The translations under genes and the position numbers were made by a program. Below are positions 8,180 through 16,612 of a DNA stretch of 64,000 nucleotides, one piece after another. Numbering within the stretch: position 1 is the stretch's first letter; every line of letters starts with the position of its first letter. The DNA lies in assembly GCA_003130845.1 (NCBI GenBank), contig QEXW01000136.1, positions 1 to 64,000 on the forward strand, read 5' to 3'. The stretch is from Anaerolineae bacterium (GTDB lineage: Bacteria > Chloroflexota > Anaerolineae > Anaerolineales > Villigracilaceae). Below the pieces are notes generated by a model. That model worked only from the letters and a program-made list of their open reading frames with translations. It searched no databases and had not been told where the DNA came from.

Positions 8180-9262
8180 ATGATGCTTCAATATATCGCG
8201 CGTCGTTTGTTTGCTGCTGTGCCTGTTTTGCTTGGTATTTTATTGGTCACTTTTGCCTTGGCGCGCATGATTCCCGGCGATCCTTGTCGGGCTTTGCTTG
8301 GCGAAAAGGCTACTCAGGAGGTGTGTGACCGTTTTATGCGTGAAAAAGGGTTAGATAGACCCATTCATGAGCAGTTTTTGTTTTATATTCGAGATGTGGC
8401 ACGCGGAGATTTTGGCAATTCTATTCGCTTTAGCCAGCCTGTGACCCGTTTGCTGGTGGAGCGCTTGCCGACAACCGTTGAACTAAGTTTTTCTGCTCTA
8501 TTTGTAAGTATTGTGGTTGGCATTCCCTTAGGAATTATCTCGGCGATTCGCCACAATTCTTGGATTGATGTGCTGACTATGGTGTGGGCGAATATTGGCG
8601 TTTCGATGCCGGTGTTTTGGTTGGGGTTGATGCTGGCGTATGTTTTTTCCTTGTTGTTGAAAGATACTCCATTTTGGCTACCTCCTTCGGGCCGGGTCAG
8701 TGCAGGCATGGACACGACCCCCTTTTACGAAGTGTGGAGTTTAACCCTGCCTGAAAGTGGTTTTTGGCGGGCTTTAGGCGAATTTCTAGCGCGGTTGAAT
8801 ATTCTTAATGCGCTACTGACAGGGAACTGGGCGCTGTTACGCGATGCGATTCGCCATTTGATTTTGCCGGCTTTGGCTTTGGGAACGATTCCGATGGCTT
8901 TGATTGCCCGTATGACCCGTTCTTCTATGCTGGAAGTGTTGGGGCAGGATTACATTCGTACAGCGCGTGCTAAGGGGGTTCGCTATCGCGAAGTCATCTT
9001 AAATCATGCTTTTCGTAATGCGTTGTTGCCGATTGTGACTGTGTTGGGGCTTTCCTTGGGAACGTTGCTCGGTGGAGCGGTTCTGACGGAAACGATTTTT
9101 GGTCTTTCAGGGGTGGGGCGTATTCTTTATGATGCCATTACCGCGCGCGATTATGCCGTTGTGCAAGGTTTTACGGTGGTAATTGCTATTTTTTTCGTCG
9201 TTCTTAATCTGATTGTAGATATTTCTTACGCTTATATTGACCCACGGATTCGCCTAAATTAG
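8180..9262 (+). CDS. ABC transporter permease, DppB/OppB type
   Basis: 360 residues from the ATG at 8180 (a second ATG follows at 8183). AAGGAA lies 10 nt upstream, and MMLQYIARRLF is the standard family N terminus. About six membrane segments and the EAA-type cytoplasmic loop (DYIRTARAKGVRYREVILNHAFRNALLPIV) are visible. It should form the membrane channel with the next gene. A loop of roughly 50 residues after the third helix (DTPFWLPPSGRVSAGMDTTP...) is common in this family. The stop codon lies 2 nt before the next ATG. Confidence 0.9.
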   Translation: MMLQYIARRLFAAVPVLLGILLVTFALARMIPGDPCRALLGEKATQEVCDRFMREKGLDRPIHEQFLFYIRDVARGDFGNSIRFSQPVTRLLVERLPTTVELSFSALFVSIVVGIPLGIISAIRHNSWIDVLTMVWANIGVSMPVFWLGLMLAYVFSLLLKDTPFWLPPSGRVSAGMDTTPFYEVWSLTLPESGFWRALGEFLARLNILNALLTGNWALLRDAIRHLILPALALGTIPMALIARMTRSSMLEVLGQDYIRTARAKGVRYREVILNHAFRNALLPIVTVLGLSLGTLLGGAVLTETIFGLSGVGRILYDAITARDYAVVQGFTVVIAIFFVVLNLIVDISYAYIDPRIRLN

Positions 9263-9264
9263 CC

Positions 9265-10227
9265 ATGACTAACCAGACCTTGCCTCCCTCCTCGAACGTT
9301 GTAAGATTGGACGCTGAAGCCGTTTCTCTCGATTCGGTTAGCCTGTGGCGCATTACGTGGAGACGCCTGTTTCGCCGTAAGTCCTCTCTGGTCGGTTTGG
9401 GAATTATCCTGGTATTGATTCTGATTGCACTCACGGCGCCTTGGATTGCTCCGTATGACCCTTTGCAAGTTTTGATTGGGGTCGAAAACGTCAAGATGCG
9501 TCAGGCGCCGTGCATTCATTTGTTGGGATGCCCCAAAGAGCAGCCGCAGCACCTGATGGGGATTGATGGTAATGGACGCGACCAGTTTAGCCGTTTGCTC
9601 TATGGCACGCGTCTCAGTCTAATTGTTGGTTTTTCTACCGTGACGTTTGCCATTGTGGTCGGTACGATTTTGGGGGCTTTCGGTGGTTATTTTGGTGGAT
9701 GGATTGATAACGCCATTATGCGCGTCATGGATGTGTTACTGGCTTTCCCTTCGTTGCTGTTGGCGATTGCCATTGTGACCGTTTTGGGACCTGGGCTAAT
9801 CAACGCGCTGTTGGCCATTGGCATTGTCTCGATACCCGCCTATGCGCGTGTGGTACGCGCCAGTGTGTTATCTATCCGCGAAATGGATTATGTTTCTGCT
9901 AGCCGTGCCTTAGGGGGCAATACGGTACAGATTTTGTTTGGGCGCATTCTTCCGAATGCTCTAACGCCTCTCATTGTGCAGGGGACGCTCGGAATTGCGA
10001 CAGCCATTCTGGATGCTGCCGCGCTTTCGTTTCTGGGTTTGGGCGCGCAGCCGCCAACCCCCGAATGGGGTTCGATGCTGGGTGCAGAGCGTAACCAAGT
10101 TTTCACCGCACCCCATTTGGTCTTTTTCCCCGGTTTCGCCATTATGCTCACGGTGTTGGCTTTCAATTTGCTGGGCGATGGTTTGCGAGATGCCCTCGAC
10201 CCACGCTTGGCACATGTGAGCAAGTGA
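9265..10227 (+). CDS. ABC transporter permease, DppC/OppC type
   Basis: 320 residues with a soluble N-terminal stretch (WRRLFRRKSSLVG), a first membrane helix, a periplasmic loop with three cysteines or so (APCIHLLGCPKEQPQ), then five helices. The EAA loop is DYVSASRALGGNTVQILFGRILPNALTPLIV. It pairs with the DppB-type permease. The genes for the two ATPases that normally follow (DppD/DppF) are missing; the next transcription unit is the valS T-box. The ATPases must be encoded elsewhere or shared with another importer. Confidence 0.9.
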   Translation: MTNQTLPPSSNVVRLDAEAVSLDSVSLWRITWRRLFRRKSSLVGLGIILVLILIALTAPWIAPYDPLQVLIGVENVKMRQAPCIHLLGCPKEQPQHLMGIDGNGRDQFSRLLYGTRLSLIVGFSTVTFAIVVGTILGAFGGYFGGWIDNAIMRVMDVLLAFPSLLLAIAIVTVLGPGLINALLAIGIVSIPAYARVVRASVLSIREMDYVSASRALGGNTVQILFGRILPNALTPLIVQGTLGIATAILDAAALSFLGLGAQPPTPEWGSMLGAERNQVFTAPHLVFFPGFAIMLTVLAFNLLGDGLRDALDPRLAHVSK

Positions 10228-10258
10228 GCTTATGGTTCTTGTGCTCTAGATTTTGATG

Positions 10259-10264
10259 TATAAT
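10259..10264 (+). promoter_or_regulatory. -10 box for the valS T-box transcript
   Basis: TATAAT just upstream of the T-box stem I. The -35 region is weak by eye (TTGTGC is only 14 nt upstream). This start point would include the entire T-box RNA. Confidence 0.5.
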
Positions 10265-10269
10265 TGTTT

Positions 10270-10546
10270 TATCCAGGAGGAGTAAGCGACTGGAACGCTG
10301 ATAGAGAAGGCTGGCCATAGGCTGGAAGCCGCCACAGTCAACCCCTCGCTGAACGTCGCCTGGTGTATTTGCCGAAGAAAGCCCAAGCGGTGAGTAGAAC
10401 GGCACGGGTGCGCCCGTTAGCGCGTCGGCGGATGAGTGCGTCCGCCAGGAGAGCGTCTGGTATCTTCTTGCAGATTCACCAGACGAATTGAGGTGGTACC
10501 GCGGAGCATGGCGCTTCGTCCTCAACCGGAGGACGAAGCGTTTTTT
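10270..10546 (+). promoter_or_regulatory. T-box riboswitch controlling valS
   Basis: The conserved T-box AGGTGGTACCGCGG lies at 10491-10504. Stem I shows the AGTA (10281-10284) / GAA loop-E pairing. A GTC directly after GAAC (10355-10357) is the likely valine specifier codon. UGGU at 10494-10497 would pair with the ACCA end of uncharged tRNA, fitting discriminator A of tRNA-Val. An intrinsic terminator ends the element. Uncharged tRNA-Val should stabilise the antiterminator and switch on valS. Stem II/III were not folded in detail. Confidence 0.9.
10512..10546 (+). terminator. T-box regulated terminator
   Basis: CGCTTCGTCCTC pairs perfectly (12 bp) with GAGGACGAAGCG around AACCG, followed by TTTTTT. 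It lies immediately behind the T-box sequence, as expected for the terminator form. Confidence 0.9.
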
Positions 10547-10680
10547 GGTTGATATAAGACTGGCTGTGGTTTGTCCTCTGATAGATTACTTTGCCTCCCA
10601 GAATAGTTTTCTCCCAACCTACGGGTTGCTGGTTTATAGGGAAGGCTGGAACTTTATATATCTGCGAAAGGACAGTGTGA

Positions 10681-13380
10681 ATGACTCACGAACTTCCGAA
10701 AACCTATGATTTCAAATCTACCGAGCAACGCATTTATGCCATGTGGGAAGCGGGCGGTTATTTTCAACCGCATAACGATCCCAATAAACCCAACTTCGAC
10801 CCGAATGTGAAGCCTTTCGTTATCTCTATCCCACCCCCCAACGTTACCGGTGAGTTGCATCTGGGACATGCCATGTTCGTCAGCATGGAAGATTTGATGA
10901 TTCGCTATCATCGCATGAAAGGTTATTCCACGCTATGGGTTCCTGGCACTGATCACGCTGGTATTGCCACTCAATTGATGGTGGAGCGCGCCCTTGAAAA
11001 AGAGGGCCTCTCTCGTGAGAAACTCGGGCGAGAGAAATTTTTGGAGCGCACCTGGGCCTGGAAGGAAAAATACGGCGGCTTGATTACCCGTCAGATTCGC
11101 CGACTGGGGGCTTCGTGTGACTGGACACGTGAACGGTTCACGATGGACCCGGGCCTTTCTAAGGCGGTGCGCGAGGCGTTTGTGCGCCTGTACGAAAAAG
11201 GTCTTATCTATCGCGGGCCGCGCCTAATTAACTGGAGTCCCGGCCTGAAGACCGCCGTCAGCGACCTGGAGGTGGAATATTCAGAAGAGCCCGGTACGCT
11301 GTATTATTTCAAATACATGCTCTCCGGCGGGGAGGGCGAATATATCCCCGTGGCCACTACCCGGCCGGAGACGATTCTTGGCGATACGGCGGTGGCTGTT
11401 CATCCCGAGGATGAGCGCTATCAAAAGTATATCGGTAAGAAGGTGATAGTTCCAATTTTGGGACGTGAGATCCCGGTGATTGCCGATGAATATGTGGCGC
11501 GCGACTTTGGTACTGGTGCGCTCAAAATCACCCCTGGGCACGACCCGCACGACTACGAAATTGGTCATCGGCATGGCTTACCGGTCATCTCCGTGTTGGA
11601 CAAAGAAGCGCGCATCAACGAAAATGGCGGCCCGTATGTGGGTTTGGACCGTTTTGAATGTCGTAAACAATTGTGGGCCGATATGAAAGCCGCCGGGTTG
11701 GTGATTCGAGAAGAGCCTTATACCCTTAATGTGCCTCGCTCGCAACGGGGTGGCGAAATTGTTGAGCCCATGATTTCGGAACAATGGTTTGTCAAAATTG
11801 CTCCTTTAGCCCAAAAGGCGTTGGCTGCTGTCAAGAAAGGTGACATCAAAATCGTTCCAGAGCATTTTGAGAAGGTTTATTTCAACTGGCTTGAAAACAT
11901 CCAAGATTGGTGTATCAGCCGCCAACTGTGGTGGGGACACCGCATCCCGGTCTGGTATTGTGCGGATTGCGGCAAGGAAACCTGTGCTCGTGAAGACCCT
12001 TCTGCCTGCGCTCACTGTGGTTCGACCCGCATCGAACAGGACCCGGACGTGCTGGACACCTGGTTCTCCAGCGGTCTGTGGCCGTTTAGCACGCTGGGTT
12101 GGCCCGATGATACGCCCGACCTGCGCTATTTCTACCCGACTTCGTACATGGAGACCGGTTACGACATTTTGTTTTTCTGGGTGGCGCGTATGATTATGAG
12201 CGGCCTGGAGTTTACCGGTCAGGCTCCTTTTCATACGGTCTATTTGCATGGTCTCATCCGCGATGAGCATGGGCAGAAGATGTCTAAAACCAAGGGGAAT
12301 GTGATTGACCCGTTGATTGTGATGGATGACTTGGGGACGGATGCTTTGCGTTTTACCCTCTTGGTTGGTTCGACGCCCGGTAAAGATACCAATCTCTCAC
12401 TAAAAAAGGTGGAAGCCAACCGTAACTTTGCCAATAAGTTGTGGAACGCGGCGCGCCTGGTGATTGGTTTGCTCCAGAAGGCTCCTATTGCACCCGTCTC
12501 ACCCGAACCGAAGTGGACGCTGGCAGATGCTTTTATCTTTGCCCGCTTAAAAGCCCTAACCCGTGATGTAGAGCGTCTGTTTCAAACCTTCCAGTATGGT
12601 CAGGCTGGGCAAATGCTCTATGATTTCTTCTGGAACGATTTTGCCGACTGGTATTTGGAAATTGCGAAGTTACAGATTGCGGAAGGCGGCGACCGCGCCT
12701 TCTATACGGCAGACCTGCTGGTGCGCGTTTTCGAGACCACCCTGCGTTTGCTGCATCCGTTTATTCCCTTCGTGACCGAAGAAATCTATGGGCATCTTAA
12801 AAAGGCTTGTCATGAACATTCGACCTATTTTAAACCCCAGGATGGCCAATGGTCTGACGTGTTGATGATTGCTCGCTGGCCTGAACCCATGCGTGATGAA
12901 GGCTGGGAAGAAGAAAACCTGCGCGAGTTTGCTCTCTTTCAGGAGGTTGTACGCGCTATCCGTAATTTGCGCGCGGAGAAGAATGTTAAACCCGGCTTGA
13001 AACTGGCTGCGATTGTGGTCGAAGGCAAAGAACGTCAAGGCCTGTACCAGAGTTTGAGACGCGATTTGGCGGTTTTGGCCGGATTGGATGAGGCTCGTAT
13101 CACCGTCTATACAGAACTAGCCGAAAAGCCAGAGGGTCAGATTGCTTTGGTTGCCGGGCCGCTCGAAGTTTATTTGCCGTTGGCTGAAATGGTGGACCTG
13201 GACGAAGAACGCGCTCGCTTGAGGAAGGAATTAGCCGATGCTGAAGCGCAAATTGCCCGTTTAGAGAAGCTCTTGGCATCTGACTTTGCTAGCAAGGCGC
13301 CACCCCAGGTGGTACAAAAAGAGCGCGATAAACTCGCACTCTATCAGGAAACCGCTGCAAAATTGCGCGCACAGTTATAA
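10681..13380 (+). CDS. valS: Valyl-tRNA synthetase
   Basis: 899 residues, full length. Class I signature HLGH at 60-63 (PPPNVTGELHLGHAM), the CP1 editing domain in the middle, KMSKT at 533-537, the anticodon-binding helical domain, and a C-terminal coiled coil (about 830-899, rich in Glu/Arg/Leu) typical of ValRS. The CxxC pairs near residues 424-450 (YCADCGKETC, CAHCG) look like a zinc knuckle. The enzyme charges tRNA-Val and hydrolyses Thr-tRNA-Val. AAAGGA precedes the ATG by 8 nt. Regulated by the T-box upstream; convergent with the binding-protein gene downstream. Confidence 0.97.
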   Translation: MTHELPKTYDFKSTEQRIYAMWEAGGYFQPHNDPNKPNFDPNVKPFVISIPPPNVTGELHLGHAMFVSMEDLMIRYHRMKGYSTLWVPGTDHAGIATQLMVERALEKEGLSREKLGREKFLERTWAWKEKYGGLITRQIRRLGASCDWTRERFTMDPGLSKAVREAFVRLYEKGLIYRGPRLINWSPGLKTAVSDLEVEYSEEPGTLYYFKYMLSGGEGEYIPVATTRPETILGDTAVAVHPEDERYQKYIGKKVIVPILGREIPVIADEYVARDFGTGALKITPGHDPHDYEIGHRHGLPVISVLDKEARINENGGPYVGLDRFECRKQLWADMKAAGLVIREEPYTLNVPRSQRGGEIVEPMISEQWFVKIAPLAQKALAAVKKGDIKIVPEHFEKVYFNWLENIQDWCISRQLWWGHRIPVWYCADCGKETCAREDPSACAHCGSTRIEQDPDVLDTWFSSGLWPFSTLGWPDDTPDLRYFYPTSYMETGYDILFFWVARMIMSGLEFTGQAPFHTVYLHGLIRDEHGQKMSKTKGNVIDPLIVMDDLGTDALRFTLLVGSTPGKDTNLSLKKVEANRNFANKLWNAARLVIGLLQKAPIAPVSPEPKWTLADAFIFARLKALTRDVERLFQTFQYGQAGQMLYDFFWNDFADWYLEIAKLQIAEGGDRAFYTADLLVRVFETTLRLLHPFIPFVTEEIYGHLKKACHEHSTYFKPQDGQWSDVLMIARWPEPMRDEGWEEENLREFALFQEVVRAIRNLRAEKNVKPGLKLAAIVVEGKERQGLYQSLRRDLAVLAGLDEARITVYTELAEKPEGQIALVAGPLEVYLPLAEMVDLDEERARLRKELADAEAQIARLEKLLASDFASKAPPQVVQKERDKLALYQETAAKLRAQL

Positions 13381-13384
13381 AAAT

Positions 13385-13411
13385 GCAGGGCAAGAGTCAA
13401 TCTCGCCCTGC
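13385..13411 (-). terminator. Terminator of the NMT1-type ABC operon
   Basis: GCAGGGC (13385-13391) pairs with GCCCTGC (13405-13411), extended by GAG/CTC inside. On the minus strand the stem is followed by ATTTTTATAA, a usable U-tract. It sits in the 37-nt gap between the convergent valS and binding-protein genes and may act weakly in both directions. Confidence 0.75.
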
Positions 13412-13417
13412 TTGCAT

Positions 13418-14428
13418 TTACGGGTTGGTTGTTGCTTGCTCCCAAATTGTTTTGTCGAACGCTGCCTGCACATTGACACCGGCGGGTAGGGCGTTGTACT
13501 CTATCAGCATATCGGCGAGCGCTTGCCATTGTTCTAGGCTCTGCCAGCCGAAGCCTTGTTCGCTTTGCGCATCGCGCAGTTCGGTTTCTAGCATGTACTG
13601 CATGTGCGCAGGGTCAGTTTCGGGACCGGCGTATTTCATCACAATTTCAACGGCTTCGTTTGGATTGCTCTGGGCGTAAGCAATGCCTTTTAGCACAGCA
13701 CGCAAGAACTGGATAAGCGCTTCGCGATTCTGAGAGAGATAGGTTTCACTGGTGACGTAAGCAAGCCCAAGTGTGGGTACACCGTAGTCGGCTGCATCCC
13801 ACAGGGTGAGTTCGTAGCCCCATTTCCCTAATAAGTACGGTTCGTTTGACTTAAACAAGGGGTACACGTCTACTTGTTTTTCGGAAAGCGCGCGCGGGTC
13901 GAAGCCCACATTCACCAGGTTGACTTTGTTCACATCGGCTCCAGCAGCGGCCAGCAAGGCGTATAAATCTGGCGGGGGCGTGCCTTTATAGCCTACCGTT
14001 TTGCCTTCCCAGTCTTTCGGGCTGGTCAGGCCGGAATCTTTCAGCGCGGCAAACGCCTGCTGACCCTTTTGGCCGATGAGTGCAATCGAAACCACCGGCA
14101 GGCCTGGTTCGGCGCGGCGTTGAAGAACGGTGGCGGCATCCATAGTGGTCACTTGGATGGTGCCTGCGACAAGTAATTGCACATGCTCGCCTCGCCCCGG
14201 CGAATGTTCAATCGTTACATCTAATCCGTTTTCGGCGAAATACCCTTTTTCTTTGGCTATATAGGCACCCACAAAGGGTAAATTGGCTTGCGGTTTGTAA
14301 CCGGCCATAAAGGTTAGGGGCGTTAGATTTGATACGGCAGGTGTAACAGGCGCGGGGGGGAGGGGAGAAGCACACGCGCTCAACAACAGCAGGAGACAGG
14401 CAAATAGGGCAGTTAGGTGCTTGTTCAT
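13418..14428 (-). CDS. ABC transporter substrate-binding lipoprotein, NMT1/THI5-like
   Basis: 336 residues. Lipobox LLSAC at about residue 19, then a two-lobe NMT1-type fold (YKPQANLPFVGAYIAKEKGYFAENGLDVTI, then AGTIQVTTMDAATVLQ). Such proteins bind thiamine precursors, riboflavin (RibY), aliphatic sulfonates or similar ligands. In Chloroflexota the RibXY pair is a known riboflavin importer, but no FMN riboswitch or thiamine box was seen here, so the ligand stays open. Last gene of a regulator-permease-binding protein unit; the ATPase gene is absent. Confidence 0.85.
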   Translation of the reverse strand: MNKHLTALFACLLLLLSACASPLPPAPVTPAVSNLTPLTFMAGYKPQANLPFVGAYIAKEKGYFAENGLDVTIEHSPGRGEHVQLLVAGTIQVTTMDAATVLQRRAEPGLPVVSIALIGQKGQQAFAALKDSGLTSPKDWEGKTVGYKGTPPPDLYALLAAAGADVNKVNLVNVGFDPRALSEKQVDVYPLFKSNEPYLLGKWGYELTLWDAADYGVPTLGLAYVTSETYLSQNREALIQFLRAVLKGIAYAQSNPNEAVEIVMKYAGPETDPAHMQYMLETELRDAQSEQGFGWQSLEQWQALADMLIEYNALPAGVNVQAAFDKTIWEQATTNP

Positions 14429-14480
14429 TGGGCGAAAACTCCTTCGATGATAGATTGTGATTAGGAATCAGAAAGGCGGG

Positions 14481-15299
14481 TTAACGTTTCCAGTGAATGG
14501 CTTTACGTTCTAGCCAGACAATCACCCCGTAAAAGGCCATACCTGACAGAGACAAAATGAAGATGGCAGCAAACATGGGCGGCAGGTTGAGATTACTGTA
14601 GGCTAGCCACATGACACGTCCTAACCCGCTCGAGGCTCCGGTCCATTCGGCAATCACTGCGCCGACCAATGAGAGGGGGGCAGTGACCCGCAAGGCAGCA
14701 AATAAGTAGGGTAGGGCGAGCCAAACTCTCAAGTGAACGAGAATCTGCCACCGATTGGCACGTTGAACGTGCAACAAATCAAGCATGTCACGTTCAGCGC
14801 TTTGCAAACCGACCAAAACGTTTACCAGCGTGGGAAAAAAGGTGAGCAAAGCGGTGATGATGATTTTGGGCAGGACTCCAAACCCAAGCCAAATGGTGAG
14901 TAATGGGGCAATGGCTGCCAGTGGGGTGGATTTGACCAAGATGGCAAGTGTCATGACACCCCGTTCTAAGTTAGGATGCAGACTGACCAAGCCGGCAACT
15001 AAAATGCCGACTAGGCTACCTAGCAATAACCCACCGAGCGCTTCACCGAGTGTGATTAGCAATGCAGAAACGAAATAGACAGGGTTCTGCCAAAAGGTGT
15101 GTAGAATGCGCGATGGGGCCGGTAAAAGGTAGGCTGGTATATCATAGTATCTGACTATGCCTTCCCAGCCAGCAAATAACCCCACGAACATCAGCAAGGC
15201 CCAGAACAAGGAACGGTTGTGAGATGCAAGGCGCAGGGGATTTAGGCCAGGCCTTGCGAGGCGCTCAGCCAATCGGGCGTGATACGAAAGGCCTGCCAT
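14481..15299 (-). CDS. ABC transporter permease, SsuC/ThiX/RibX type
   Basis: 272 residues with about six helices and the EAA-type loop ([32 protein letters not shown]). It should form a homodimeric channel for the binding protein 52 bp downstream. The ATG at 15299 lies inside the upstream regulator gene, a 58-nt overlap. It is supported by a strong GGAGG 4 nt before it (GGAGGTCGAATG), which decides the start. No ATPase gene is linked. Confidence 0.88.
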   Translation of the reverse strand: MAGLSYHARLAERLARPGLNPLRLASHNRSLFWALLMFVGLFAGWEGIVRYYDIPAYLLPAPSRILHTFWQNPVYFVSALLITLGEALGGLLLGSLVGILVAGLVSLHPNLERGVMTLAILVKSTPLAAIAPLLTIWLGFGVLPKIIITALLTFFPTLVNVLVGLQSAERDMLDLLHVQRANRWQILVHLRVWLALPYLFAALRVTAPLSLVGAVIAEWTGASSGLGRVMWLAYSNLNLPPMFAAIFILSLSGMAFYGVIVWLERKAIHWKR

Positions 15300-16336
15300 T
15301 CGACCTCCGGCAACGGGCTATGTTGTCCCAAGTAGCGCCGCTGTAAACGGCGTAATAGATGGGGAACTTCTGCTTTTGAGAGTGACTGGGCAATCCCGCG
15401 TACCAACACGCGTCTTAAGGGTGGCCAGGGTTCATCCACTGTGAGCGAAACGCTCGGATTAGAGCGCACATATTCAGCCCATAATGAGCCTTGCCAGGCG
15501 GTGATGTAAAAATATTGGCCATCCCATTCTTGCCAGACCGGGACGACATGTGGCGTACCATCGGGACGCAAACAAGCCAAGCGGGCGATCCAAGGCCCGC
15601 CTAGGAAAGCGGTGATTTGGGCGTCATCCAGCGCGCGGCGCTGAATGGGGGATTCGAGCGTTGGGTTTTTCCAGGGTGTATAACGGAGTGCACCTAGCCG
15701 ATAGGAAAGCCGTGCGGCCAACTCGCGCAGGATCGGAAGGTAGTCGTTTAGCCGTTCACTGCTCCAACGAAAGGAAGGCACACTCAGGACCAGAGCGGCC
15801 GAGGGGGTTTGGCCATCCCGACAAATGGGAAGTGCCAGTTCTGTGCTTTCTATCTCATTGCTCATGGCATAACCGGTTTGCAACACCCTGGGCGGTGGGG
15901 ACGGCATAAGCACTAACGCCGGGGCACTTTCGGTGGTGAAACGTCTGGCTGCTGTGAAAACACTGCGCACTTGCGCCTTTCCTTCAACTTGTGCCACCAG
16001 TAAAGCACCTGTCGAAAACGGCAGGGCAAGCGCCAGCGTTTCTGGCAATTCAAGAGTCGAGGCTTCCTGATAAAAGGCAGCTTGTAACTTGGGGAAAAGC
16101 ACATTGCCGTTGCGCCAGGCCAACAGGCGCGGACCGGCGTGATAGCGCCCGCGCTTTTCCGCTTGTCCAACATACCCTAGTGTTTTGAGCGTGTTGAGCA
16201 AGACAAACAACGAACTGCGCGAAATTTCAATGCGCGTCAGCATCTCAGAAATATCCGCGCCTTCGGGTTGCTCCAGCAAAATTTCGAGCAACAACAACGC
16301 GCGTTCAACCGAGGAGAGTTCAGATTCTGTTGACAC
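15242..16336 (-). CDS. IclR-type HTH fused to a PNPOx-like flavin-binding domain (regulator)
   Basis: 364 residues from a GTG at 16336, chosen because AAAGGA lies 6 nt before it and because the preceding in-frame sequence has no family features. Residues 1-75 form an IclR-like winged helix ([48 protein letters not shown]). A weakly recognisable middle domain follows. Residues about 235-364 look like a pyridoxamine-phosphate-oxidase-like split barrel ([22 protein letters not shown]). It probably regulates the overlapping permease and binding-protein genes, sensing a flavin, F420, haem or B6-type ligand. Divergent from the his leader. Confidence 0.72.
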   Translation of the reverse strand: MSTESELSSVERALLLLEILLEQPEGADISEMLTRIEISRSSLFVLLNTLKTLGYVGQAEKRGRYHAGPRLLAWRNGNVLFPKLQAAFYQEASTLELPETLALALPFSTGALLVAQVEGKAQVRSVFTAARRFTTESAPALVLMPSPPPRVLQTGYAMSNEIESTELALPICRDGQTPSAALVLSVPSFRWSSERLNDYLPILRELAARLSYRLGALRYTPWKNPTLESPIQRRALDDAQITAFLGGPWIARLACLRPDGTPHVVPVWQEWDGQYFYITAWQGSLWAEYVRSNPSVSLTVDEPWPPLRRVLVRGIAQSLSKAEVPHLLRRLQRRYLGQHSPLPEVEWQAFRITPDWLSASQGLA

Positions 16337-16433
16337 AAAAAATCCTTTTTTCTGGATTTTTGTCCAGTATAATGGATTTAATGTGCAAAGACAAGACCGG
16401 TTTATCCTTTTATCAATTTGTCTGACGACGCAG

Positions 16434-16462
16434 TTGACGAATTTTCCCTGCGCGAGTACAAT
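16434..16462 (+). promoter_or_regulatory. Sigma70-type promoter of the his operon
   Basis: TTGACG at 16434-16439 and TACAAT at 16457-16462, with exactly 17 nt between. Transcription is predicted at about 16469-16471, only 2-4 nt before the leader-peptide ATG at 16473, so the transcript is essentially leaderless. Confidence 0.8.
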
Positions 16463-16472
16463 CATCCCCAAG

Positions 16473-16541
16473 ATGAAACTAACCTTAGCCCTGCACCATC
16501 ATCACCTGCTTTTCCCCCTGCCTGACCAGAGCGCAGGTTAG
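16473..16541 (+). CDS. hisL: Histidine operon leader peptide
   Basis: A 22-codon reading frame with four consecutive histidine codons at positions 8-11 (CAC CAT CAT CAC), ending in TAG at 16539-16541. No Shine-Dalgarno sequence is present and the predicted transcription start is adjacent to the ATG. The frame overlaps two arms of mutually exclusive RNA hairpins. Stalling at the His codons when His-tRNA is scarce should favour read-through into hisG. Function is inferred from the architecture, which matches the his attenuators of enteric bacteria. Confidence 0.85.
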   Translation: MKLTLALHHHHLLFPLPDQSAG

Positions 16542-16597
16542 TTTCGCTTACTAACCCACCTAACCAGCCCTCGGTCAGTGACCGGGGGTTTTTGTTT
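16477..16597 (+). promoter_or_regulatory. his attenuator: competing antiterminator and terminator hairpins
   Basis: Arm A AACTAACCT (16477-16485) is perfectly complementary to arm B AGGTTAGTT (16535-16543). Arm B, extended to GAGCGCAGGTTAG (16529-16541), also pairs with CTAACCAGCCCTC (16560-16572) with two mismatches. That would consume the 5' side of the terminator. A third partner ACTAACC lies at 16550-16556. A ribosome stalled on the His codons would cover A and free B for the antiterminator; one reaching the TAG would cover B and allow termination. Confidence 0.82.
16568..16597 (+). terminator. his attenuator terminator
   Basis: CCCTCGGTC / GACCGGGGG stem (about 9 bp with one T-G pair, loop AGT), followed by TTTTTGTTT, 16 nt before the hisG ATG. 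Confidence 0.85.
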
Positions 16598-16612
16598 ATC
16601 CCGCGAGGTCTC

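Noticed and set aside
14429-16433. FMN or TPP riboswitch controlling the NMT1-type importer
   Set aside because: There is no RFN-like or THI-box-like conserved string upstream of the regulator, permease or binding-protein gene; leaders are too short.
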